From NCBI RefSeq assembly GCF_019430945.1, contig NZ_JAHYCB010000007.1, forward strand, positions 186,001-250,000: a stretch of 64,000 nt of DNA, given 5' to 3'. The position numbers and the translations under genes were made by a program. The DNA comes from Neorhizobium populisoli (GTDB lineage Bacteria > Pseudomonadota > Alphaproteobacteria > Rhizobiales > Rhizobiaceae). Under the pieces are notes generated by a model. The model worked only from the letters and a program-made list of their open reading frames with translations. It was not told the origin of the DNA and did not search any database. Of this stretch, positions 17,510 through 25,561 are shown piece after piece (position 1 is the stretch's first letter; each line of letters starts with the position of its first letter).

Positions 17510-18367
17510 ATGGCTGTTACCCACCCCGCTCTGAAAAAGGACAATGTCGCCGTCATCACCGGAGCCGCTTCCGGCATCGGGCTTGCGACGGCCAAGGAAT
17601 TTGCCCGCATGGGCTTGTCCGTCGTGCTGGCGGATCTGGAAGGCGACAGGTTTTCCGAAGCCGCTCGTGAAATCGCGGCCCTTGCCGAAGGTGGCGAGCA
17701 CGATGTCGTGGCGATCGGCACCGACGTATCGAAACCCGACGAGATCGCCGCACTGGAGCGTACCGTGCTGCAGCGCTTCGGGCGCGTGCATGTGCTGATG
17801 AACAATGCCGGCATCCAGCCGGGCAGCAACATTTTCGGGCCCCAGGCTAATTGGGACAATGTCCTTGCGGTGAACCTGCTCGGCGTCATCCATGGCAGCC
17901 GCATCTTCGGACCCGGCATGATCGCCCATGGCGAACCGTCGCTGATCATCAATACCGGCTCGAAACAGGGTATCACCACGCCGCCCGGCGACCCGGCCTA
18001 CAATACCGCCAAGGCCGGTGTGAAGACTTTCACGGAAGCGCTGCAGCACGAGCTGCGCAACACGCCGAACTGCCTGGTCTCCGCCCATCTATTGATCCCC
18101 GGTTTCGTCTACACCGGCCTGACCAAGGGCAACCGTACAGAAAAACCGGCCGGCGCCTGGACTTCGGAACAGACCGTCGAATTCATGCTGTCGAGCCTGG
18201 AACGCGGCGATTTCTACATCCTTTGCCCGGACAATGATGTGGACCGCGCCACTGATGAGCGCCGCTTGGCCTGGGCAATCGGCGACATCATCGAGAACCG
18301 TCCGCCGCTGTCGCGCTGGCATCCGGATTTCGCCGATGCATCAAAGGAATTCATCAATAAACGCTAA
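17510..18367 (+). CDS. Short-chain dehydrogenase/reductase (SDR)
   Basis: A 285-residue NAD(P)-dependent oxidoreductase. The cofactor motif TGAASGIG is at residues 18-25, followed by the structural NNAG, the catalytic Ser in INTGSKQG, and the Y-x-x-x-K catalytic pair in AYNTAKAG. The aspartate after beta strand 2 (LADLEGD) suggests NAD rather than NADP. A clear GGGAG precedes the ATG. The substrate is not evident. A long stem-loop follows the stop codon, before the LysE-type gene. Confidence 0.9.
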   Translation: MAVTHPALKKDNVAVITGAASGIGLATAKEFARMGLSVVLADLEGDRFSEAAREIAALAEGGEHDVVAIGTDVSKPDEIAALERTVLQRFGRVHVLMNNAGIQPGSNIFGPQANWDNVLAVNLLGVIHGSRIFGPGMIAHGEPSLIINTGSKQGITTPPGDPAYNTAKAGVKTFTEALQHELRNTPNCLVSAHLLIPGFVYTGLTKGNRTEKPAGAWTSEQTVEFMLSSLERGDFYILCPDNDVDRATDERRLAWAIGDIIENRPPLSRWHPDFADASKEFINKR

Positions 18368-18385
18368 TTGATTGATTTGGCAGCG

Positions 18386-18430
18386 GCTCGAAAGCCGGGT
18401 AAAGGAGGCTATCCCTTACCCGGCTTTCGA
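18386..18430 (+). promoter_or_regulatory. Perfect 16-bp stem-loop with AGGAGG in its loop, upstream of LysE (2)
   Basis: CTCGAAAGCCGGGTAA (18386-18401) is exactly inverted at 18415-18430. The 13-base loop starts with AGGAGG (18402-18407), an ideal Shine-Dalgarno sequence on the strand of the next gene, whose ATG is eight bases after the stem. No T-run follows, so it is not a canonical terminator of the dehydrogenase gene. It may be an operator or a translational control structure. Confidence 0.55.
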
Positions 18431-18438
18431 GTGCGACC

Positions 18439-19080
18439 ATGGAATTCCTGCCGAGCTTTGCTGCCCTTCTTGCCTTCACCGCCGCGGGCCTGCTTCTGGC
18501 GCTGACGCCGGGACCGGATATGACGCTGTCGATCAGCCGCGCGCTGGCGCAAGGTCGCCGCCCGGCACTGTTCGTGGTGCTCGGGACCAGCCTCGGCGTG
18601 GTGTGCCACACGCTGCTGGTCGCTTTCGGCATCTCGGCGCTGATCACCGCCTCGCCCACTGCCTTCTTCATCCTGAAGACCGGCGGCGCAGCCTACCTGC
18701 TGTGGCTGGCGATCCAGGCGATCCGTTATGGCTCGAACTTCAAGGTGGAAAAGGTCGAACAGGCCACAAGCAGCCCGCTCGCCAACATTTCCATCGGCTT
18801 CTGGGTCAACATTCTCAACCCGAAGGTCATCATTTTCTTCATGACCTTCCTGCCGCAGTTCGTGTCCGCCGACGATCCGCACGTCACCGGCAAGCTGATC
18901 TTCTTCGGCATCTATTTCATCGTCATCGGCATGCCGGTGAACCTGATCGTCGTGCTGGCCGCCGATTGGCTCTCGGGCTGGCTGCAGGCCAATCCGAAAA
19001 TCCTGCGCGGCATCGACTATACGTTTGCAGGTGTCTTCTCGGTATTTGCCGCGAAGATCTTCTTCACGCAGGCCCGCTGA
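18439..19080 (+). CDS. LysE family translocator (2)
   Basis: A 213-residue inner-membrane exporter with about six hydrophobic segments. The signature LLLALTPGPDMTLSISRALAQGRR is at residues 16-39, and NPKVIIFFMTFLPQF at about residues 124-138, both typical of LysE/RhtB exporters. It differs clearly from the LysE gene at 12981, so the two are not a recent duplication. No usual ribosome-binding site is seen directly before the ATG; the only strong one lies in the loop of the preceding stem-loop. Confidence 0.9.
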   Translation: MEFLPSFAALLAFTAAGLLLALTPGPDMTLSISRALAQGRRPALFVVLGTSLGVVCHTLLVAFGISALITASPTAFFILKTGGAAYLLWLAIQAIRYGSNFKVEKVEQATSSPLANISIGFWVNILNPKVIIFFMTFLPQFVSADDPHVTGKLIFFGIYFIVIGMPVNLIVVLAADWLSGWLQANPKILRGIDYTFAGVFSVFAAKIFFTQAR

Positions 19081-19090
19081 ATCCAGCGAT

Positions 19091-19753
19091 TTAGCTGAGG
19101 TCCAACCCCATTTGCCAGAAATCGGCTTCCAGCCGTGTTGCATCGCGAAACACGGTGGACAGGCGCTGCAGCCTGCTGGCATCGACTTCGGCCAGCCTCT
19201 CGTTTAGCCATTGCGTTTCGGAGGCGACCAGTCCCTGGTATTCGTCTCCCGCATACATGTCGATCCACTCGCCATAGGGATTGCCGTCGTGACGGGTGAA
19301 AGCCTGCTGATTGATCCAGCTGGCAATCTCGCCATAACCGATGATGCACGGGGCAAGTGCCACATGCAGATCGAGGAGATCGCCACTCATGCCGGCATCC
19401 AGCACATAGCGGGTATAGGCGAGCGTGGCCTTTGATTCCGCAAGCTGCGCAAGATCCGCCTCGGCAATGCCCCAAGAGGCGCAGTAGCCCACGTGAAGGC
19501 CGAGTTCAACGTCCACGATGGCTTTCAGGTTATCTAGACCCTGGCGGATCTCGGAAAGGTCACGGCTCTTGTAGACGGCAAGCCCCCAGGCGCGCGCGAA
19601 CTGGATCAGGAACAGGTAATCCTGCTTGAGATAATGCCGAAAGACTGCCTCCGGCAGCGTTCCGGCAGCAAGCTCCCGCACAAAGCGGTGCTCCGTATAG
19701 GAGCGCCAGTCATCCGCATGCGTGAGCTTCAGGAAATCAAACGGCGTCGTCAT
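19091..19753 (-). CDS. tenA: TenA family protein (thiaminase II / aminopyrimidine aminohydrolase)
   Basis: A 220-residue all-helical protein. Residues fitting the TenA active site are visible: Asp in LKQDYLFLIQF, Tyr in LAYTRYV, Cys in LAPCIIGYGEIASW, and a late Glu in LEADFW. The Cys marks the TenA_C subgroup, which hydrolyses aminopyrimidines in thiamine salvage. The ATG at 19753 lies five bases after the rlmN stop, so the two are probably co-transcribed. No other thiamine genes are in view. A frame extension upstream overlaps rlmN and is rejected. Confidence 0.9.
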   Translation of the reverse strand: MTTPFDFLKLTHADDWRSYTEHRFVRELAAGTLPEAVFRHYLKQDYLFLIQFARAWGLAVYKSRDLSEIRQGLDNLKAIVDVELGLHVGYCASWGIAEADLAQLAESKATLAYTRYVLDAGMSGDLLDLHVALAPCIIGYGEIASWINQQAFTRHDGNPYGEWIDMYAGDEYQGLVASETQWLNERLAEVDASRLQRLSTVFRDATRLEADFWQMGLDLS

Positions 19754-19758
19754 GCCGC

Positions 19759-20994
19759 TCAATCGTCCTCGCCATGGCCGGCGATCATCATCGCTTCGAA
19801 TGCGAGGCGCTCGGTCTTGCGCATGCGCTCCGATTCCGACTTCAACTGTCCGCAGGCGGCGAGGATGTCGCGACCGCGCGGGGTGCGGATCGGTGAAGCG
19901 TAGCCGGCCTGATTGATGAAATCGGCAAATTTCTCGATCTGAGACCAGTCGGAACATTGATAGTTGGTGCCCGGCCAGGGGTTGAATGGAATAAGGTTGA
20001 TCTTCGCCGGAATGCCCTTCAGGAGCTGCGTCAGAAGCTTGGCGTCTTCCAGACTGTCGTTGACGTCCTTCAGCATCACATATTCGAAGGTGATGCGACG
20101 GGCGTTCGATAAGCTCGGATAGGCGCGGCAGGCGTCGAGCAGTTCCTTGAGCGGATATTTCTTGTTGATCGGCACCAGCATGTCGCGCAACTCGTCGCGC
20201 ACCGCATGCAGCGAGATCGCCAGCATGACGCCGATCTCTTCGCCGGTCCGGTAGATTTCCGGCACGACGCCGGAGGTCGACAGCGTCACGCGTCGCTTCG
20301 ACAGGGACAGGCCGTCACCATCGGTGGCGATCAGCAGCGCGGTCTTGACGTTGTCAAAATTGTAGAGCGGCTCGCCCATGCCCATCATGACGATGTTGGT
20401 GACCTTGCGCTCGCCGGTCGGCACGAAGGCGCCGGGCGGCGTGTCGGTGCCCGGAAAATCGCCCAGCCGGTCGCGCGCCAGCAGCAACTGGCCGAGGATT
20501 TCCTCGGCCGTCAGGTTGCGCACCAGCCGCTGCGTGCCGGTATGGCAGAAGGAACAGGTCAGCGAACAGCCGACCTGGCTCGAAATGCACAGCGTGCCGC
20601 GGCCTTCTTCAGGGATATAGACCGTCTCGACCTCGACCGGACGACCGGCGCCGCGCGGCGGAAAGCGCAGCAGCCACTTGCGGGTGCCGTCGTTGGACAC
20701 CTGTTCTTCGACGATCTCTGGCCGGGAAATGGTGAAATGCGCCTTCAGCATTTCGCGCATGTCCTTGGCGACATTGGTCATCTGGTCGAAATCGGAGACG
20801 CCGCGGATATAGAGCCAGTGCCAGAGCTGGCTGACGCGCATGCGCACCTGCTTTTCCGGCACGCCCTTTTCCTTCAGCGCATCCGCCATCATCTCGCGCG
20901 TCAGGCCGATCAGCGACGGCTTGCCCGACATCAGGTCCGGACGCGGCACGAGCGGCGTCTTCAGGGGTGCAATTACGGCCTCGGAAACCGACAT
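19759..20994 (-). CDS. rlmN: 23S rRNA/tRNA adenine-C2 methyltransferase RlmN
   Basis: A 411-residue radical SAM enzyme that methylates A2503 of 23S rRNA and A37 of some tRNAs. The iron-sulfur motif CSLTCSFC places the cysteines at 143, 147 and 150, and the resolving Cys is in DILAACGQL near the end. VMMGMGEPLYNFDNV is also diagnostic. The N-terminal extension of about 25 residues is common in rhizobial proteins. It is followed closely by tenA. Confidence 0.96.
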   Translation of the reverse strand: MSVSEAVIAPLKTPLVPRPDLMSGKPSLIGLTREMMADALKEKGVPEKQVRMRVSQLWHWLYIRGVSDFDQMTNVAKDMREMLKAHFTISRPEIVEEQVSNDGTRKWLLRFPPRGAGRPVEVETVYIPEEGRGTLCISSQVGCSLTCSFCHTGTQRLVRNLTAEEILGQLLLARDRLGDFPGTDTPPGAFVPTGERKVTNIVMMGMGEPLYNFDNVKTALLIATDGDGLSLSKRRVTLSTSGVVPEIYRTGEEIGVMLAISLHAVRDELRDMLVPINKKYPLKELLDACRAYPSLSNARRITFEYVMLKDVNDSLEDAKLLTQLLKGIPAKINLIPFNPWPGTNYQCSDWSQIEKFADFINQAGYASPIRTPRGRDILAACGQLKSESERMRKTERLAFEAMMIAGHGEDD

Positions 20995-21176
20995 TCTTTT
21001 ATCCCATCAATGCATGGCCCTGTCCCGCGCTCTTGAAGCGAGAGGGAAGAGCATGTCTTTCATGTGAAATCTGGTTTGATCCGAAAGGCAATTCAAGCGC
21101 CGGACCACTGTTGAGGCGGGCGTTTATCATCAAAATGCCCGCGCGTCACTATCCACTTGAAAGTGGGTTAAAACGC

Positions 21177-21203
21177 AAAAGGCCGATCTTGCGACCGGCC
21201 TTT
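21177..21203 (-). terminator. Rho-independent terminator of the IalB-type gene
   Basis: Read leftward, AAAGGCCG pairs with CGGCCTTTT around a ten-base loop and ends in T residues. It lies 25 bases past the stop codon of the 21228 gene. Confidence 0.75.
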
Positions 21204-21227
21204 CGAAAATCATCTGCCGAGAACCGC

Positions 21228-21779
21228 TTATTTGCAGGTCTCGATCTGCTTCAGCGAAGCCGAGATGCCCTGCAGCGAATAGGCATAGGTTGTCTTGGTG
21301 CCACGACCGGAAACACCGCTGACGCTCATGTTGTGGCCGGTCTTCATGGCAGCGACGAGCGCCGGCTCTTCGGCGGCGTTCTCGACCCAGGCGGCCCGGT
21401 CCTTGGTGAACATCACGAAATTCTTGTTGTCGATCGTCACCGTGACCTTCGAGTTCGGCTGCAGCGCGTAACCGACCATGACCTGCGGTTCGTAGGAAAT
21501 GTTCTGGCCCGGACGCTGCGAGACGATGAAGAAGACGTCACCGTGATCGACGCTCGCCGGTTCCTTGGTCGTCGGCACGGAAAGCACGTAGCAGACGTTG
21601 CTCGCGCCGGACTTGTAGGAATAGGCGCCCCAGGCCTTGAACTGCTGGATGCGGGTCGGAGCGGGTGCGGCAGCCTGTTGCGGCTTGGCAGGGGCAGGAG
21701 CGGGCTTCGTCTGGGCGGAGGCCATTCCGGCACCAGCAAGCGTGAGTACCAGTGCGGTTGCGATAATTCTTACAGACAT
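21228..21779 (-). CDS. Invasion-associated locus B (IalB) family secreted protein
   Basis: A 183-residue protein with a signal peptide (MSVRIIATALVLTLAGAGMASA), a Pro/Ala/Lys/Gln-rich linker at about residues 24-45, then the IalB domain (FKAWGAYSYKSGASNVCYVLSVPTTKEP) and a C-terminal Cys in IETCK. IalB-type proteins are periplasmic or surface proteins named from Bartonella, but are common in non-pathogenic rhizobia with unknown role. The ATG at 21779 has AGGAG directly upstream; the longer frame to 21857 is not needed. Confidence 0.88.
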   Translation of the reverse strand: MSVRIIATALVLTLAGAGMASAQTKPAPAPAKPQQAAAPAPTRIQQFKAWGAYSYKSGASNVCYVLSVPTTKEPASVDHGDVFFIVSQRPGQNISYEPQVMVGYALQPNSKVTVTIDNKNFVMFTKDRAAWVENAAEEPALVAAMKTGHNMSVSGVSGRGTKTTYAYSLQGISASLKQIETCK

Positions 21780-22111
21780 GGTCTCCTGCCGGTTTTGTCT
21801 TACGTCCACGGCCCGAGCGGGCAAGCCTTGCAAAGGCATGGTCCTGATTCGGTTCATTTTGACTTAATCCTGGTTACTAAAGCGTCAACTGTCCCGATCG
21901 AACGCAATGAATGCCTCCGAAGGCGGTGGCCTTACGGAATGTTTACCGTCTGCGGTTGTCAATTACCTCACCCGGCAGTTTTTTCATGCGTTTCGTCAAC
22001 CAGTGACACAAGGATTGGGGCAAGAGTTTGTTCTTTTCCTAACTCGTCCAATGACATTAGAATGGTCGAATATGGGGCGAATCCCGTAGCAACTGGTTGC
22101 GTAAAGAATAA

Positions 22112-22672
22112 ATGGATCTGGACGAGAAAGACCACGTCACCAGTTTGGTGAAAGCGGTGGCCGAGGAGCGCGATCAGGCAGCCTTTACGGTGCTGTTCGA
22201 TCACTTTGCTCCGCGTCTGAAATCCTGGCTCGTCAAGCGTGCGATGAAAGCGGACGAGGCCGAAGAACTCGTCCAGGACGTCATGACCGTGCTCTGGCAC
22301 CGGGCACATCTCTATGACCCGGCCCGCTCGTCGCTTTCCACCTGGCTTTTCCGCATCGCCCGCAACCGGCAGATCGATATCCAGCGCCGCGCCAAATATC
22401 GCAGGCTCGAAGGGTATGAGCCGATCTATTTCGCAACCGAAGAGCCCGGCGTCGATACGGTGTTCGAAGGTGAGGAGCGTGACGCACGGGTGCGCGCGGC
22501 ACTGGCGCAGATACCTGAGGAACAGATGCAGCTGGTGCGCGCCGCTTTCTTTATGGGCCAGTCCCATTCGGAGATCGCGTCTGCGACCGGCCTGCCGCTC
22601 GGCACCGTCAAGTCACGTATCCGGCTCGCTTTCGAGCGGCTGCGACGTGCGCTGCAAGACCCTTCCGACTGA
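22112..22672 (+). CDS. ECF-type RNA polymerase sigma factor
   Basis: A 186-residue sigma-70 family member with only regions 2 and 4. Region 2 reads DEAEELVQDVMTVLWHRAHLYD with STWLFRIARNRQIDIQRR; region 4 contains HSEIASATGLPLGTVKSRIRLAFERLR. This fits the RpoE-like group often partnered with a ChrR cupin anti-sigma factor in alphaproteobacteria. No anti-sigma gene is adjacent: the next gene, on the opposite strand, ends one base away. The 250-base upstream gap probably holds its promoter but I see no clear auto-regulated box. Confidence 0.9.
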   Translation: MDLDEKDHVTSLVKAVAEERDQAAFTVLFDHFAPRLKSWLVKRAMKADEAEELVQDVMTVLWHRAHLYDPARSSLSTWLFRIARNRQIDIQRRAKYRRLEGYEPIYFATEEPGVDTVFEGEERDARVRAALAQIPEEQMQLVRAAFFMGQSHSEIASATGLPLGTVKSRIRLAFERLRRALQDPSD

Positions 22673-22673
22673 T

Positions 22674-23072
22674 TCAGCTGCGCGCCGCGGCGCCGGCGAT
22701 ATCCGGGTTGTCGGCGAGCGCCATGTCGGCCGCGTCATAATGACGGTCGGCGATATGACCCTGGATCATCCTGAGCGCCGTGGCCAGCACGGCGATATCA
22801 TCCGTGAACCCGACGAACGCAAAGAAATCCGGAACAAGATCGAGCGGCAGGATGAAATAGGCAAGCGCCGCCAGCAGTACGCCACGCACCCGCGTTGGCG
22901 TCTTGGGGTCGACCGCGCAATAATAGGCTGCGATCAGGTCACGGCTGAAGGGCACTTGCCGAACAGCACGTTTCAAGGTCGGCCAGAACTTGGTCCGGAC
23001 CTGCTTTTCCTGTCGATCCTGGGTCGCTTCGTCGCCAGGCAGCAGAATTTCGCCGATCTTCACGTCGTCCAT
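22674..23072 (-). CDS. YkvA (DUF1232) family membrane protein
   Basis: A 132-residue protein with the DUF1232 core TPTRVRGVLLAALAYFILPLDLVPDFFAFVGFTDDIAVLATAL at about residues 58-100, including the diagnostic YFILPLDLVPD. The rest is soluble and charged. Function of the family is unknown. The start is the ATG at 23072 (MDDVKIGEILL). Its stop codon is one base from that of the sigma factor gene, a tight convergent pair. Confidence 0.86.
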   Translation of the reverse strand: MDDVKIGEILLPGDEATQDRQEKQVRTKFWPTLKRAVRQVPFSRDLIAAYYCAVDPKTPTRVRGVLLAALAYFILPLDLVPDFFAFVGFTDDIAVLATALRMIQGHIADRHYDAADMALADNPDIAGAAARS

Positions 23073-23138
23073 AGTTGCTCCGTTCACACGGCGCGAAATC
23101 TGCACCGCTTTCCCAATATGGCCATTTCAAAATGGAGT

Positions 23139-23441
23139 TCAATTGCGGCTGAGATAAGCCTTGTCCATCGAACGGGCCAGTTTGAAATCGAGAGTCGTGA
23201 GGGATTTCGTTGCGTGCGTGGTCAAAAGCACATCCACGCGCGAATAGCTGTTGAACCATTCGGGATGGTGATTGAGCTTTTCGGCACGCATGGCGCATTC
23301 GGTCATGAAACCGAAGGCCTGGATGAAGGTCTTGAACTTGAAGCTTTTGAAGATCGCGTCGCCTTCCGGCTTCAGCTCCCAGCCCTCAAGCGAGGCAAGT
23401 TCGCGCTCGGCCGCAGCCGCATCCAGCTTTTCATATTCCAT
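23139..23441 (-). CDS. phhB: Pterin-4a-carbinolamine dehydratase
   Basis: A 100-residue protein with the active-site pattern HHPEWFNSYSRVDVLLTTHAT (family form HHPEW...V.L.THxxxGLT). It regenerates tetrahydrobiopterin after phenylalanine hydroxylation, or acts in related pterin chemistry. Length and ends are typical. It follows thpR with a 10-base gap on the same strand. No phenylalanine hydroxylase gene is in this window. Confidence 0.93.
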   Translation of the reverse strand: MEYEKLDAAAAERELASLEGWELKPEGDAIFKSFKFKTFIQAFGFMTECAMRAEKLNHHPEWFNSYSRVDVLLTTHATKSLTTLDFKLARSMDKAYLSRN

Positions 23442-23451
23442 TTGAAGCTCC

Positions 23452-24039
23452 TTAGAGGAAGCTTTTCACCGGTTCCATGTCGCCCTGGGCATAACCGTAG
23501 CTCACATCCTGCAGCGGAAAGATTTCCTCCGTCAGGTAAGGACCGCCACCGACCGATTCCTTCGAGGAAAGCAGCACGAAGCGGTTCACCATGAAAGGTG
23601 TAGTCCAGAAATTGCCGCGGCCGGAAAGGTAATGCACCACATCGTCCAACCTGCAATTCTTCAGCCGTGCGAGCGTCACATGCGGGGTGAACTTGCGCGG
23701 ATCCGGCGGCAGTCCGATGCGCTGGCAGATGCGCTCGATTTCCGACTGAAGCGCATACATTTCCGGGGAGGGCGAAACCCCGGCGTAAACCGAATGTGGC
23801 TTCTTGGAACCGAACGAGCCGATGCCTGTCAAAGTCGCCTGGAACTCCGGTCGGTCGATCCGGTCCAGCCGATCGACTATCTCGTCGGCGGTGCGGCCAT
23901 CGACATCGCCGATGAAGCGCAGGGTGATGTGATAGTTTTCGACGTCGATCCACCGGGCTCCGGGGATCCCTCCGCGCAGGAGAGAAAGGCTCATGGCGAC
24001 ATTGCGCGGAATTTCGAGGGCGGTGAAAAGTCTCGGCAT
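23452..24039 (-). CDS. thpR: RNA 2',3'-cyclic phosphodiesterase (2'-5' RNA ligase family)
   Basis: A 195-residue 2H phosphoesterase. The two catalytic tetrapeptides are HITL (residues 37-40) and HVTL (120-123), at the normal spacing. The start MPRLFTALEIP is typical. These enzymes act on 2',3'-cyclic or 2'-5' linked RNA ends; the physiological substrate is uncertain. It is upstream of phhB in the same direction. Confidence 0.92.
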   Translation of the reverse strand: MPRLFTALEIPRNVAMSLSLLRGGIPGARWIDVENYHITLRFIGDVDGRTADEIVDRLDRIDRPEFQATLTGIGSFGSKKPHSVYAGVSPSPEMYALQSEIERICQRIGLPPDPRKFTPHVTLARLKNCRLDDVVHYLSGRGNFWTTPFMVNRFVLLSSKESVGGGPYLTEEIFPLQDVSYGYAQGDMEPVKSFL

Positions 24040-24105
24040 TGGGACCTCCTCGAATCTATTGCATGTGCTAACACGGAATCATGCAAAGGGGTTCCGCGCA
24101 AGCTG

Positions 24106-24771
24106 TTATTTTCCCTTATTCTTAATCTCCCCCAGGAAGCTTTCCACAAGCTGGAGTGACTTTTCGACCATGATTCCGACGCCCCTGGCATTCGGGTGCA
24201 TGCCGTCCGAAAGCTGCGTACCGGCCACGGTCACCACGCCATCGAGGAAGAATGGATAAAGCGGCGCACCATATTTATCGGCAAGCTTCTTGTAGATCGG
24301 ATTGAAGCGATCGGCATAATCGCCGCCCATGTTCGGCGGCGCCATGATGCCGACCAGAAGAACCGGAATCTTCCGCTCCTTCAGGCGCGACAGCATCGTA
24401 TCGAGGTTCTTTTCCGACTGTTCGGGCGAAATACCACGAAGCGCATCGTTGGCGCCAAGCTCGAGGATGACGCCGTCCGTGCCGTCGGGCACAGACCAGT
24501 CGATGCGGGAGAGCCCCCCGGAGGTCGTGTCACCGGAGACGCCCGCATTGGTGACGGTGACATTCAACCCCTTCGCCTTCAGCGCCTTTTCGAGCTGCGC
24601 GGTGTAGGATTCCGACGGCGCGAGCTGATAGCCTGCCATCAGGCTATCCCCGAAGCCCACAAGCTGGATCGCCTTGTCCTGCGCCGCAGCGGGCAGTGCG
24701 GCAAGCGCCAGCCCGGATATTGCAACAAGGGGCATGACGATGAAGTGAAGCAGGCTTGCTTTAAAACTCAC
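24106..24771 (-). CDS. Arylesterase / lysophospholipase, TesA-like SGNH hydrolase
   Basis: A 221-residue exported hydrolase. A signal peptide of about 30 residues ends ALPAAAQ. The SGNH blocks are GFGDSLMAGY (nucleophile Ser), the Gly in NAGVSGDTTSGG, ELGANDALRG, and the catalytic Asp/His in DGMHPNARG. The GTG start at 24771 has GGAG seven bases upstream; an in-frame ATG at 24735 would cut the signal peptide. It is divergent from the ybbA-like ABC genes, an arrangement also known as tesA-ybbA-ybbP in enterobacteria. Confidence 0.9.
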   Translation of the reverse strand: MSFKASLLHFIVMPLVAISGLALAALPAAAQDKAIQLVGFGDSLMAGYQLAPSESYTAQLEKALKAKGLNVTVTNAGVSGDTTSGGLSRIDWSVPDGTDGVILELGANDALRGISPEQSEKNLDTMLSRLKERKIPVLLVGIMAPPNMGGDYADRFNPIYKKLADKYGAPLYPFFLDGVVTVAGTQLSDGMHPNARGVGIMVEKSLQLVESFLGEIKNKGK

Positions 24772-24850
24772 GATCCGTCTCCTAGATTGGGCACTACCGC
24801 AATGCGATATAGTCTTCCAAAGTCTCGCGCCCAATATAGGACACGTCGTT

Positions 24851-25561
24851 TTGACTAAAACCATCATCACGCTGAAGAAGGCCGACCTGACCCTCGGCAG
24901 CGCGGCTGCCTCCGTGCATGTGTTGAAGCAGATCGACCTGGATATCCGCGCGGGCGAAGCGGTCGGCATCGTCGGGCCTTCCGGCTCCGGCAAGTCGACT
25001 CTGCTGATGGTTCTCGCCGGGCTGGAACGGCTGGATAGCGGCGAGATCGTCATCAACGGCGCACCGCTGCATTCGCTGACCGAAGATGCGCTGGCCGATT
25101 TCCGCGGCAAGAATATCGGCATCGTCTTCCAGTCCTTCCACCTGATCGCCAACATGACAGCGCTGGAAAACGTTGCGGTACCGCTCGAACTTGCCAATGT
25201 GAAGAACGCCTTTGACATTGCAAAACAGGAACTGACAGCCGTCGGCCTCGGTGAACGGCTGAGCCACTATCCCGGTCAGCTTTCAGGCGGCGAGCAGCAG
25301 CGCGTCGCGATCGCCCGGGCGCTTGCCCCCTCGCCCTCCGTGCTGATAGCCGACGAACCAACCGGCAATCTCGACACCGAGACCGGCCGGCAGATCGCCG
25401 ATCTCCTCTTTTCCAAACAGGCGGAACGCGGCATGACGATGTTGCTCGTCACGCACGACAATTCGCTCGCCGCCCGCTGCTCGCGCCAGATCCGCGTCCG
25501 CTCCGGCGAAATCGTCGGCGACAGCGCCGTTGCTGCTCCGGTTCAGGCGGTCATGGCATGA
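24851..25561 (+). CDS. ABC transporter ATPase, YbbA/LolD-like
   Basis: A 236-residue ATPase of the MacB/LolD class. Walker A is GPSGSGKST, the signature is LSGGEQQRVAIARAL, and Walker B is VLIADEPTGNLD, the form typical of this class. A TTG at 24851 is the only reasonable start, giving MTKTIITLKKADLTLG. The stop overlaps the next gene's ATG (ATGA), so it is translationally coupled with the large permease. Such YbbAP systems probably extract lipophilic compounds from the inner membrane. Confidence 0.9.
   Translation: MTKTIITLKKADLTLGSAAASVHVLKQIDLDIRAGEAVGIVGPSGSGKSTLLMVLAGLERLDSGEIVINGAPLHSLTEDALADFRGKNIGIVFQSFHLIANMTALENVAVPLELANVKNAFDIAKQELTAVGLGERLSHYPGQLSGGEQQRVAIARALAPSPSVLIADEPTGNLDTETGRQIADLLFSKQAERGMTMLLVTHDNSLAARCSRQIRVRSGEIVGDSAVAAPVQAVMA

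Noticed and set aside
22314..23594. A 426-codon plus-strand frame across the sigma factor, YkvA and phhB genes
   Set aside because: It overlaps three well-supported genes in other frames and has no family match.
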